Source: Streptomyces sp. GESEQ-4 (GTDB lineage: Bacteria > Actinomycetota > Actinomycetes > Streptomycetales > Streptomycetaceae). Taken from it: a stretch of DNA of 64,000 nucleotides. Shown piece by piece: positions 40,699 to 49,014 of this stretch (positions within the stretch are counted from its first letter, which is position 1; the number at the start of each line of letters is the position of its first letter). Position numbers and translations under genes: made by a program. The notes under the pieces were generated by a model. The model was not told where the DNA came from and made no database searches. It saw only the letters and a program-made list of their open reading frames with translations. The DNA is taken from contig NZ_JAFFSU010000005.1 of the NCBI RefSeq assembly GCF_017948455.1, positions 62,001 to 126,000 of the forward strand. The letters are read 5' to 3'.

Positions 40699-40798
40699 AC
40701 GGTGCGGCCTGCACGGTCTCTGCGTCCGGGGCGGCCCACAGGACCGTCCGTCCCGGACGCCGCCCGACTACCCGAGGCACCAGGCCCGAAACGCCCGC

Positions 40799-41584
40799 CT
40801 ACCGCTTCTCGTACGGATCCGAAGGCTGCTTCACCCGCACCACCGACCCGGCGTCCAGCACCGGCGGCCAGGCCGCGTCGCTGCCCAGCTCGCCCTTCGG
40901 ACGCCAGGTGCCGGTGACGGTGACCCACGCGTCGGTGGGCGGAGGCCCAGAAAGGTCGGTGCCCCGGATCTCGACCTTGCTGGCGGTGGCGTCGGCGGCG
41001 CAGCAGGTGACGTAGAGGCGGGTGACGTACCAGGTGCCGTCGTCGTCCTGGGTGACGAAGCCGGTCATCCGGACGGTACGGCCCTTCAGTGACCGCCCGC
41101 TGTCGTAGATCGCCCGGGAGCTGAACTCGGCGAGCGTCAGCCGCACCGGGTCCCCGGAGGGCAGCGCGGGGAAGGTCCCGACCCCTTGAGCCGCCCGCTG
41201 CGCCGCCTCGCGCCCGGCGCTGTAGGACCCGAGCGCCGGGGGAGGGAAGAGGAGCAGGGCGAGGGCGGGAAGGGCGAGCAGCCAGGCCAGCCGGGGCCCG
41301 GGATGCGCATGCCCATGACCTCCCCCATGACCTTCCCCGTGCTCATCCCCATGGCCTTCCCCGTGCTCCTCTTCTCCCTCTTCTCCCTCTTCCTCCGCGT
41401 GCGGCCCCCGCCACCGTACGACCCCCGCCCCCGCCCCCAGCAGCACCAGCACCGCCCCGGACACGACGAGGTAGGGCCGTAGCCCCGACTGCACATACCG
41501 CAGGTACAGCTCGCTGAACAGCGAGATCCGCAGGATCGCGGCGCCGGTCAGAAGGAGCAGGATCGCCGAGCCGTAGCGCCTCAC
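40799..41584 (-). CDS. TIGR03943-family membrane protein, metal-linked partner of the permease
   Basis: A 261-residue protein. Two N-terminal membrane helices (SAILLLLTGAAILRISL, YLVVSGAVLVLLGAGAGVV) are followed by a His/Glu-rich loop (HGEGHGDEHGEGHGGGHGH) that should bind metal, one more helix (LAWLLALPALALLLF) and an extracytoplasmic OB-like domain (RMTGFVTQDDDGTWYVTRLY, CCAADATASKVEIRG). Pairs of this family with a DUF318 permease are known in zinc-responsive loci of other bacteria. GTG 41584 overlaps the permease stop. The operon role is probably metal or metal-chelate transport (inference). Confidence 0.85.
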   Translation of the reverse strand: MRRYGSAILLLLTGAAILRISLFSELYLRYVQSGLRPYLVVSGAVLVLLGAGAGVVRWRGPHAEEEGEEGEEEHGEGHGDEHGEGHGGGHGHAHPGPRLAWLLALPALALLLFPPPALGSYSAGREAAQRAAQGVGTFPALPSGDPVRLTLAEFSSRAIYDSGRSLKGRTVRMTGFVTQDDDGTWYVTRLYVTCCAADATASKVEIRGTDLSGPPPTDAWVTVTGTWRPKGELGSDAAWPPVLDAGSVVRVKQPSDPYEKR

Positions 41585-42594
41585 AGCAGCCACCACCCCA
41601 CCAGCACGCTGCTCGCCACGGCCACCACCCAGGTCACGGACGAGAACCGCAGCGCGAAGCCGCGCCCGAAGGTCCCCGCCTGCAACGCCATCAGCTTCAG
41701 GTCGACCATCGGGCCCACCACCATGAACGCCAGCCGCGCGGTCGGCGAGAACCCGGTCAGGGAGGCCGCGACGAACGCGTCGGCCTCGCTGCACACGCAC
41801 AGCACGACCGCGAGGACGGCGAGCAGCAGCACCGACAGCCAGGCGGAGCCGGTGAAGACGTCCAGGACGGAGCGCGGGACGGCGATGTTGAAGGTGGCCG
41901 CGGCGGCCGCGCCGAGGACGAGGAAGCCGCCCGCGTGCAGGAAGTCGTGCTGGAGCCCGGAGGCGAAGCCGCGCAGCCCGGTCGTCGCGTTCGACGGCGT
42001 CGTACGGCCCTTCGGCAGCCGCAGCCACTCGTCCTTGCCGAAGCGCACCCACAGCCAGCCCATGACGACGGCGGTCGCGAGGGAGGCGACGAGCCGCCCG
42101 AGGACCATCATCGGCTGCCCCGGGAAGGCGATGGAGGTCGCGACGAGGACGACGGGGTTGATCGCGGGCGCGGAGAGGAGAAAGGCGAGCGCGGCGGCCG
42201 GGGCGACCCCTCGCCTCATCAGGCTCCCCGCCACCGGCACGGACGCGCACTCGCACCCCGGCAGCACGACGCCCGCCGCACCGGCCACCGGCACGGCGAG
42301 CGCCTGGTTCTTCGGCAGAAGGCGGCTGAAGACCTTCTCCGGTACGAAGGCGCCGATCGCCGCCGAGACGACCGTCCCGAGGAGCAGGAAGGGCACGCCC
42401 TGGACGGCGACGGCGGTGAAGACGGTCCACCAGGCGGCGACGGGCGGGGTGTAGAGGTCGAGGGCCGCCATCGGCCCCAGCACGGAGACGACGGTGGCGA
42501 TGGCGAGGAGCGCGGCGCCACCGAGCACGGCGTACGCGATGGTGCGTACGGTGATGCGCAGCCCGTCGGCCACAGTCGTCCGTTGGTTTTCCAC
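41581..42594 (-). CDS. DUF318/ArsP-type permease
   Basis: A 337-residue membrane protein with about eight helices. The conserved block LPGCECASVPVAGSLMRRGV holds the Cys pair typical of DUF318 permeases, and FLLSAPAINPVVLVATSIAF and VCSEADAFVAAS are the other family signatures. It is coupled to the TIGR03943 gene by GTGA overlap. GTG 42594 is preceded by GCGAGG; the frame opens upstream to 42663, but that part crosses a repeated DNA motif. Substrates in this family range from organoarsenicals to metals; none is fixed here. Confidence 0.9.
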   Translation of the reverse strand: MENQRTTVADGLRITVRTIAYAVLGGAALLAIATVVSVLGPMAALDLYTPPVAAWWTVFTAVAVQGVPFLLLGTVVSAAIGAFVPEKVFSRLLPKNQALAVPVAGAAGVVLPGCECASVPVAGSLMRRGVAPAAALAFLLSAPAINPVVLVATSIAFPGQPMMVLGRLVASLATAVVMGWLWVRFGKDEWLRLPKGRTTPSNATTGLRGFASGLQHDFLHAGGFLVLGAAAAATFNIAVPRSVLDVFTGSAWLSVLLLAVLAVVLCVCSEADAFVAASLTGFSPTARLAFMVVGPMVDLKLMALQAGTFGRGFALRFSSVTWVVAVASSVLVGWWLL

Positions 42595-42619
42595 GTGCCT
42601 CGCCCTGGTCGTCCCTATG

Positions 42620-42649
42620 TCCTCGCGTTTTCCTCGCGATTTCCTCGCG
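42620..42649. promoter_or_regulatory. three TCCTCGCG direct repeats at 11-bp spacing
   Basis: TCCTCGCG begins at 42620, 42631 and 42642, exactly one helical turn apart, 26-55 bases before the permease start. On the coding strand it reads CGCGAGGA three times. Three same-face sites suggest cooperative binding of a regulator controlling the metal operon. Confidence 0.6.
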
Positions 42650-42687
42650 CAGGCTAACCGCAACCCCTGTGGGAAGGTCCTGCCATC

Positions 42688-44031
42688 TCAAAGAGGGGGC
42701 TGTGCGGGTGCGGGTCCGAGGGTGGTGGTGCCGGGGGCCGTACGGTGTCCCAGCCCCGTCCGGTACGCGTCCAGGGCCGCCTCCACGCGCCCGGTCCGGC
42801 GCAGCAGATCGCCGAGCAGCCGGCACAGGTCGGCGAGGTCACCGGCGGCGCCGGCGCGCTCCAGCAGGCTGAGCGCGCGTACGTAGTGCTCCTCGGCGTC
42901 GTCCGTGTCGCCGGTGTCCTCGGCGATGATCCCGAGCAGCCGGTGAGCGGCGGCGGCGTGGACGGCGCCGCGTTCGGAGGACAGATCACCGAGGACGCCG
43001 TTCAGGAGGGCCGCGGCCTCGTCGGACTTGCCCCTCCGGTGGAGTACGTCGGCCAGCTCGACGGCGACCTGGCTGCTGTAGAGGGCGGCGCGCTTGGCGG
43101 AGAGCATGTCGAGGGCTTCCCTCAACTCGTCCTCGGCGCGCTCCAGTTCGCCGTTCTGCGCGCACACGTACCCGCGCATCCAGTGGCAGTTGGCGAGTTC
43201 GGTGCGGATCTGCAACTGCCGGTACAGCTCGGCCGCCTTGGCGAGCGAGGCGTCGGCCTCGGCGAGGCGCCCTTCGGCGAGCAGGGTGCGGGCGACCGAC
43301 CGGTGCATACGGGCCACCAGCGCCGGGTCGCCCGCGCGCGGGGCGAGCGCGAGGGCGAACTCGGCGGCCTGGGCGGCGCGGGCGTGGGCGCCCATGTCCA
43401 TGTACGGCCCGATGGCGGAGGCGTAGAGCAGCAGCAGGGCGTCCGGGTCGTGCAGGCCGCCCCGGTTCAGCTCGTCGAGGGTGGACTCCAACAGGTAGAC
43501 GGCGTACCGCAGTTCACCGGCGAGGTAGTGCGCGACGGCCCGGCCGCGGATCGCCGGGACACGGGCGGGCAGCGGTGCGTCGGCCAGGGTCTCCTCGGCC
43601 CGCTCGAAGCACTTGCGCGCCTCGACCAGCTCGCCGGTCTGCGTCCCGCATTCCCCCAACCCCAGCAGCGCGGCGGCCTGTTCCTCCGCCAGCCCGTGCG
43701 GCTCGGTCTCGTCCAGCACCGCCCTGAACGCGTGGGCGGCGGCCTCGGTCTCGCCGGTGGCGAGGGTCCGCTGCGCGCCGGTGAGCTGGAGCCGGAGCTC
43801 GGTGACGAGCCGGGCGGACCGCCCCTTGGCCAGCTCGTCGAAGCCGACGCCGAGCCGCTCGGCGAGATGCCGCAGCGCGTCGTCGGAGGGCCGCACCCGG
43901 CCGGCCTCAAGGGTCGACACATAGGCGGGCGTGTACGCGGGCTCGGCCAACTGCCGCTGCGTCAGCCCCTGCTCGACCCGCAGCCGCTGCACCCGGCGCC
44001 CGATGATCTCCGGGTCGTCCCGCTCCGGCAT
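42688..44031 (-). CDS. XRE-family HTH regulator with TPR repeats
   Basis: A 447-residue regulator. The HTH is IGRRVQRLRVEQGLTQRQLA and EPAYTPAYVSTLEAGRVRPS near the N-terminus, followed by TPR units through the C-terminus (AAAHAFRAVLDETEPHGLAE, AAQAAEFALALAPRAGDPAL, AEDELREALDMLSAKRAALY). Such proteins in Streptomyces control development and secondary metabolism, often with a peptide or protein partner (family knowledge). ATG 44031 follows GGGCGGA; an in-frame start at 44073 is unlikely. It is divergent from a tiny secreted-protein gene. Confidence 0.9.
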   Translation of the reverse strand: MPERDDPEIIGRRVQRLRVEQGLTQRQLAEPAYTPAYVSTLEAGRVRPSDDALRHLAERLGVGFDELAKGRSARLVTELRLQLTGAQRTLATGETEAAAHAFRAVLDETEPHGLAEEQAAALLGLGECGTQTGELVEARKCFERAEETLADAPLPARVPAIRGRAVAHYLAGELRYAVYLLESTLDELNRGGLHDPDALLLLYASAIGPYMDMGAHARAAQAAEFALALAPRAGDPALVARMHRSVARTLLAEGRLAEADASLAKAAELYRQLQIRTELANCHWMRGYVCAQNGELERAEDELREALDMLSAKRAALYSSQVAVELADVLHRRGKSDEAAALLNGVLGDLSSERGAVHAAAAHRLLGIIAEDTGDTDDAEEHYVRALSLLERAGAAGDLADLCRLLGDLLRRTGRVEAALDAYRTGLGHRTAPGTTTLGPAPAQPPL

Positions 44032-44121
44032 TCCGCCCAACTCCCCTTGCCCCTCTTGCCGTTCGGCAAGCACAGCCTCTAGGTTAAACGGCGGATTAAA
44101 CGTGCGTAGGAGACCCGCTTA

Positions 44122-44313
44122 ATGCACTCCTCAACCCCCCGCCGCTGTGAGGTCGCCGTGCTCGATCGCACCAGCCCCACCCAGCGTTACACCCGAGGCA
44201 TCGCCGCCGCCGTCATCGCGGTAGCGACCCTACTGCTGGCCGCGAACGCGGGCCCGGCGAGGGCGGCGGAACCGGAACCGGCACAGCAGCAGCAGGTTCA
44301 GCAGGAGTCCTAG
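44122..44313 (+). CDS. putative 63-residue secreted peptide
   Basis: A short frame with a signal-like centre: RYTRGIAAAVIAVATLLLAA and a possible cleavage site at ARAAE, leaving a tail of Glu, Pro and Gln (PEPAQQQQVQQES). It is divergent from the HTH/TPR regulator by 90 bases and overlaps the Uma2 remnant by four bases. The start is ATG 44122 or GTG 44158. If real, the mature peptide is about 15 residues, so it may be a signal peptide for the adjacent TPR regulator; this is speculation. Confidence 0.45.
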   Translation: MHSSTPRRCEVAVLDRTSPTQRYTRGIAAAVIAVATLLLAANAGPARAAEPEPAQQQQVQQES

Positions 44314-44540
44314 AACTCCCCGGTGTCCAGCTCGAACCCGAGGGGCTCGGGGAGCGGGACGGCGAGGCCGAGCTTGCGCTTGGGGCTCTTGGCGTAGTCG
44401 TCGCCCGACGGCTCGGAGTAGACGATGACCTCGCCCTCCTCACGGTCGATGAGGAGGTAGACGGGGATGCCGGCGCGGGCGTATCCGCGGATCTTCTTCT
44501 CACGGTCCCGGACGGCGGTGCTGTCCCGATGCCCGTGTAG
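44310..44540 (-). pseudogene. Uma2-family nuclease remnant
   Basis: The C-terminal 75 residues read RDSTAVRDREKKIRGYARAG, IPVYLLIDREEGEVIVYSEP and LAVPLPEPLGFELDTGEF, the end of a Uma2-family (PD-(D/E)XK-like) protein with the DREKK helix. Upstream of residue HRDST the frame loses the family pattern and becomes Arg/Ser-rich, and the N-terminal 100 residues with the first active-site acids are missing. Uma2 genes are very common in Streptomyces and often decayed. Confidence 0.6.
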
Positions 44541-44781
44541 TTGCGCAGCGATCGATCGGGACGTCGATCGGTGTAGACGCCGAGCCCGCACAAGGAATCC
44601 GGAGCCGACCACCCGAACGAGTGTGCTGTTACGTTTCCGCTCTTCAGGCCGCTGCCCCGGCTGAGGGGGGGATTCGGACCGGGGCAGCGACAGCTCGATC
44701 GTCACGGGCCGGGAGTTGATCGGCCAGCCTCTCGATCACGTCAATCAATCGCCCCTGACCAGGCGAACCAATGCCGGAGGG

Positions 44782-47700
44782 TCAGTCCCCGCACACCTTG
44801 CGATACGGCACGTCGGTCACGTACGTCTGCCACTCCGTCCGCGTCAGTCCGTGCCCTCCCGTCCGGGCGCAGACCGACTCGATCGCCTTCGACGGGTCGA
44901 TCGTGTAGCGCTGGAGGGGCACGTGCGCGCTTCCCGCGTACAACGTGCCGCTGTCCGCGCCGAACGCCACCGTGTCGATCCCGTCGCCGGGTGTGGTCAG
45001 CGGTCCGCCGAGCGGCTGGTGGCTGGCGATGTCCCACAGCTGCAGACTTCCCGCCTCGCCGCCCACCGCGAGCGTGCGGCCGTCGGGGCTGACGGCGAGG
45101 GCGCTGACGGCCTCGGAGGTGTCGTCGATGATCGCGTCGACCACGCCCTCCGGAAGCGCGGGGAAGGCGTTGGGCAGGGTCCCCTCCCGCTGCCGGACTT
45201 CTCCGTCCCACAGCGCGACCCGGCCCGTCTGGTCCCCCGCCATGAGCCGCGAACCGTCCGGGGCGAAGGCGAGGGCGCTGATCTCGTCGCCCTTGGCCAG
45301 GTCGCGTGGGGTGGATCTGCCGCCGGGCAGGGCCGCCGTGCGGTTGTCGCCGGCCAGGAGCCCGCCGTCGGGGCGAACGGCCAGGTGGCTGCTGGACAGG
45401 CCGGTGAGGAGCGCCGTCCGGCGGTGGCCGGCAAGGTCCCAGGTCTCGTTGCTCAGCTCGCCGACGGCGGGGGTGCGGGTGAGCTGGAGCGTACGGGCGT
45501 CCGGGCCGAGGGCGAGCGTGATCACCGCCCCGGCCGATGTCCTCGTGGCGAGGTCGAGCGTGGTGCGGGTCCGGCCCTGGGTGACGTCCCAGATCGTGAG
45601 GCGCTGCGGGGACGCCGTGTACCCGGGCGCCGAGACGGCGTACGCGAGCGCCTTGCCGTCGGGGGAGAAGGCCAGGAGCGGGAGGGTGGCCTCCGCGTGC
45701 ACCGGCATGGAGGGGTCGCGGGAGACGGGGAGCGGCGTGGCCGGCAGTGTCCTCAGGAGCCGGTTGTCGCGGGTGTCGCGCAGCTCGAAGCGGTAGGTGT
45801 CGCCGGTTTCGCCGATGCGGCGGGCGGTGGCCAGGGTGCGGCCGTCCGGGCTGATCAGCACCTTGCCCAGCGGCTCGTCCTGCCAGGCGGAGGTCACGGC
45901 GTTCGCGACGTCCAGGGAGTGGGCGGTGCCGCCCTCCAGGTAGCGCAGCACCGGGCGCTCGGGGTCCCAGGCGAGACCGCCGTCCAGATGCTGGTTGTTG
46001 AGGGGGTGCCGGAACACCGGGGCGGCGACGCCCATCCGCCACACCCTGATCTCCTCCCCGTCGGCGGTCGCCAGGAAGGTCCCGTCCTTGCTGAAGGCGG
46101 CGTACCTCACTCCCGTCTCGGGCAGGTCGGCCAGTTGCTCCCCCGACCGGACGTCCCAGACGCGCACGCCGCTCGGGATCACCGCGGCGAGCTTCTGTCC
46201 CCCGCCGAGCACCAGATGCGCGTACTCCTGGCCGCAGATGTCGGCCGCGCGTTCCCAGCGCCCGTGCACCGTCCTCCGGCCCGTCAGATCCCGCACGTGG
46301 AGCGGGCCGTCCCCGGTGGGGCAGACCGCGAGGAGCCGTCCGTCGGCGCTCGGAGCCGCCGTGGCCATGCTCATCGACTCGGTCTCGAACAGCGGCTTTC
46401 CGTCCGCGGCCGAGTGCACCCACACCCTGGCGTCGTCCACGCCGTGCACGACGTACGTGCGCTCGGCGAACTCCACGAAGGTCGAGGCCGGCAGCCGGTC
46501 ACCGAACCATCGTCCGGCGGTCGTGTCCCACAGCCGTACCCCGTCGTCCCGGCGATCCCCCTGGGCCGCCAGCAGCCGCCCGTCCGGGCCCGCCCCGATT
46601 ACGGTGCCGTCGTCCCGGCGATCCCCCTGGGCCGCCAGCAGCCGCCCGTCCGGGCCCGCCCCGATTACGGTGCCGTCGTCCCGGCGATCCCCCTGGGCCG
46701 CCAGCAGCCGCCCGTCCGGGCTCACCCCGACCGCGGTGCCGTCGTTCCCGTCACCCCCCCGGATCGCCAGCAGCCGCCCGTCCGGGCTCACCCCGACTGC
46801 GGTGCCGTCCTCCGGCAGCCGCCCTTCGGCGATCCGCCGGTGCCGTGCCACGTCCCAGGTCCGCCAGGTACGCCCCTCGACGCTGAGCAGCGTACGGCCG
46901 GAGTCCGTCAGGTAGCGGGAGGGGCCGTCGCCCGGCGCCGGGTCGCTGAAGGTGTCCAGTTCCTGCTGGCCGAGCGAGCCCAGTAGCGCCCGCCGGGACT
47001 CCGGCAGTTCGGCCACGCGCCAGGCGGCGACACCCAGCAGTTGCGCGGTGCGGGGGTCGGTCGTGCGCAGGGAGTCGGCGAGGGCGGCGACGCGGCGGGC
47101 CGCGTCGTCGACCCGGCGGCGCTCGTTGTCCCGGCTCTGCGTCCAAGCGGCGAGAGAAGCGACCAGCGCCACCGCGAGGACCGCCGCCAGTACGGCCACC
47201 CCGGCCCGTGTCCGACGCGTGGAGCGGGCGGCGGCCCGGCGCTCCGCCTCGCGGGCGGCCAGCGCGGCGGTGAGGAACTCGCGTTCCGGCACGGTCAGGG
47301 AGCGGTCGTCCTCGTGGTCGGGGAACAGTTCCGCCACCCGGTCCAGTCGGGTGCCCCGGTACAGGGCGCCGGAGTCGCGGTCGTGCTCCAGCCAGACCCG
47401 GGCGGCCTCGGTCAGCCGACGGTGGTGGCGCAGCCGCTCCCGGTCCTCCTCGATCCAGCCGCGCAGCCGCGGCCAGCTGGTGATCAACGCCTCGTGGGCG
47501 AGCTGGACGGCATCCTCGTCGACGGTCAGGAGACGGGCGCGGGCCAGCCGCTCCACCACCACCGGCACGTCGGGACATGCCCACTCCTCCCGCTCGGCCT
47601 GGGTGAGCGGCCGCCGGGTGTCGGGTGTGCCCTGGCCGGGCTCGACCATTCGCAGCAGCAGCCGCCGGGCGGCATCCGCCTGGAGTGCGGTCAGCTGCCC

Positions 47701-48750
47701 GTACGCCTCCTCGGCGCTCGCCGCGATGGCACCGCGCACCCCGCCGGCCGCCTGGTACGCGGCCAGGGTGAGCACCCGGCCCTTGCGCCGCCGCCAGGTC
47801 TCCAGCAGGGCGTGCGAGAGCATCGGCAGCCCGCCGGGCTCGTCGAGGACCTCCTCCACGATCCGCGCGGTCAGCTCCCGCTCCACCAGGAGCCCGGCCT
47901 CCTGCGCCGGCTTGACGACCGCCTCGCGCAGCTCGTCCGCGGTCATCGGGCCGACCAGCAGCCCGGCGCCGCACAGCGTGTCCGCCAGGCCACGGTGCTC
48001 GCCACACCGGGGGTAGAAGTCGGCCCGTACGGCGATGAGCACCCGCAGCCGGCTGCCGGGGTCCCGGGCGGCGAGCAGCAGATCGATGAACCGGGCCCGC
48101 TCCGCCCGGTCCCGGCACAGGGTGAAGACCTCCTCGAACTGGTCCACCACCACCCAGCTCTCCGGCTCGTCCGCCGCCGGGGCCAGCAGATGCGCGTATG
48201 TGGCGGCAGGCCGGTCGCCGGGCGTCAGCACCCGCAGCACCGCCGGACGTCCCCGCTCCGCGATCTCCTTCTGCAGCCGGGGTATCAGCCCGGCCCGCAG
48301 CAGCGAGGACTTCCCGCTGCCGGACGCACCGAACACCGCGGCGAACCGGTGCCCGCACACCAACTGGAGCAGGTCGTCCGTCAGCCGGTCCCGGCCGAAG
48401 AACAGCCCCTGGTCGGCCGGCTCGAACCGGGCGAGACCCCGGTACGGCGGCGCCGCGTCCTCGTCGTCCTCGCGGACCTCCCCCGCCACCTCCGCCTCGG
48501 CGTCCTTCCACCGCGACTCCCACTCGTCCGGGTCGCCGCCGCAGGCCCGTACGTAGCCCTGGACGACGGCGAGGGACGGCAGCCGTTCGCCCGCCGCGGC
48601 CTGCGACAGCGTTGTCGCGGAGAAGCCCGCGGTTTCGGCCATCGCCCGGTACGAGGGGCTCCCCGCGTCGCTGCGCAGCTTCCGCAGCTCGTGCGCGAGC
48701 CGCGGCACGGGACCGGCCGTCGGGTCCAGCGGTCTTTCCGGGCGCCCCAT
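44782..48750 (-). CDS. HTH-STAND NTPase-WD40 giant regulator
   Basis: A 1322-residue protein. An XRE-like HTH lies at residues 15-75 (AHELRKLRSDAGSPSYRAMA, FSATTLSQAAAGERLPSLAV). The STAND NTPase follows: FFGRDRLTDDLL, P-loop FGASGSGKSS near 140 and Walker B VVVDQFEEVF near 200. One hydrophobic segment (AGVAVLAAVLAVALVASLAA, about residue 515) precedes a WD40-type propeller with DGRLLA/VRLWD repeats. Four 22-residue units (about 648-734) are nearly identical. STAND-WD40 proteins act as signalling or defence switches (family knowledge). ATG 48750 follows GGGAGG. It is divergent from the RIP gene. Confidence 0.88.
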   Translation of the reverse strand: MGRPERPLDPTAGPVPRLAHELRKLRSDAGSPSYRAMAETAGFSATTLSQAAAGERLPSLAVVQGYVRACGGDPDEWESRWKDAEAEVAGEVREDDEDAAPPYRGLARFEPADQGLFFGRDRLTDDLLQLVCGHRFAAVFGASGSGKSSLLRAGLIPRLQKEIAERGRPAVLRVLTPGDRPAATYAHLLAPAADEPESWVVVDQFEEVFTLCRDRAERARFIDLLLAARDPGSRLRVLIAVRADFYPRCGEHRGLADTLCGAGLLVGPMTADELREAVVKPAQEAGLLVERELTARIVEEVLDEPGGLPMLSHALLETWRRRKGRVLTLAAYQAAGGVRGAIAASAEEAYGQLTALQADAARRLLLRMVEPGQGTPDTRRPLTQAEREEWACPDVPVVVERLARARLLTVDEDAVQLAHEALITSWPRLRGWIEEDRERLRHHRRLTEAARVWLEHDRDSGALYRGTRLDRVAELFPDHEDDRSLTVPEREFLTAALAAREAERRAAARSTRRTRAGVAVLAAVLAVALVASLAAWTQSRDNERRRVDDAARRVAALADSLRTTDPRTAQLLGVAAWRVAELPESRRALLGSLGQQELDTFSDPAPGDGPSRYLTDSGRTLLSVEGRTWRTWDVARHRRIAEGRLPEDGTAVGVSPDGRLLAIRGGDGNDGTAVGVSPDGRLLAAQGDRRDDGTVIGAGPDGRLLAAQGDRRDDGTVIGAGPDGRLLAAQGDRRDDGVRLWDTTAGRWFGDRLPASTFVEFAERTYVVHGVDDARVWVHSAADGKPLFETESMSMATAAPSADGRLLAVCPTGDGPLHVRDLTGRRTVHGRWERAADICGQEYAHLVLGGGQKLAAVIPSGVRVWDVRSGEQLADLPETGVRYAAFSKDGTFLATADGEEIRVWRMGVAAPVFRHPLNNQHLDGGLAWDPERPVLRYLEGGTAHSLDVANAVTSAWQDEPLGKVLISPDGRTLATARRIGETGDTYRFELRDTRDNRLLRTLPATPLPVSRDPSMPVHAEATLPLLAFSPDGKALAYAVSAPGYTASPQRLTIWDVTQGRTRTTLDLATRTSAGAVITLALGPDARTLQLTRTPAVGELSNETWDLAGHRRTALLTGLSSSHLAVRPDGGLLAGDNRTAALPGGRSTPRDLAKGDEISALAFAPDGSRLMAGDQTGRVALWDGEVRQREGTLPNAFPALPEGVVDAIIDDTSEAVSALAVSPDGRTLAVGGEAGSLQLWDIASHQPLGGPLTTPGDGIDTVAFGADSGTLYAGSAHVPLQRYTIDPSKAIESVCARTGGHGLTRTEWQTYVTDVPYRKVCGD
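46543..46806 (-). repeat. four tandem 66-bp repeats inside the STAND-WD40 gene
   Basis: Units at 46543-46608, 46609-46674, 46675-46740 and 46741-46806. The first two look identical and the other two are slightly diverged. Each encodes 22 residues of the form DDGTVIGAGPDGRLLAAQGD. The near-identity points to recent slippage or unequal exchange, and copy number may vary between strains. Confidence 0.9.
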
Positions 48751-48888
48751 GCGCACCTCCCTGTACGTGGCCCTATACGTGGCGAAATAGCTGGCGAAAG
48801 CGACATCGAGCGCGACGAACGTACAAGCCGCCCGGTGACGGCCAGGTGGCCCACGGGTGACATCCAGGCGATGCGGCATGTGATGTCC

Positions 48889-48917
48889 ATCAATCCCCTT
48901 CCGCCCACGGGATTGAT
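48889..48917. promoter_or_regulatory. inverted repeat between the STAND and RIP genes
   Basis: ATCAATCCC and GGGATTGAT form a perfect 9-bp inverted repeat with an 11-nt spacer, followed by TTGACC (48917-48922), a possible -35 for the rightward RIP gene. It is a good operator candidate in the divergent region. Confidence 0.5.
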
Positions 48918-49014
48918 TGACCTGACAAAAGGGACGTGGCAATCAACGTTCCGGTTGCGAGCGTCAGTGGGGCAAGGCCGGATCCCGGCACGCCGAACAA
49001 CTGGAGGACAGCGC

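Noticed and set aside
46543..46806. CRISPR-like array
   Set aside because: Units are contiguous without spacers, in frame, and translate into propeller repeats.
47041..49014. The open frame upstream of the RIP start
   Set aside because: It is antisense to the STAND protein; the RIP signal peptide and GGAGG site fix the start at 49015.
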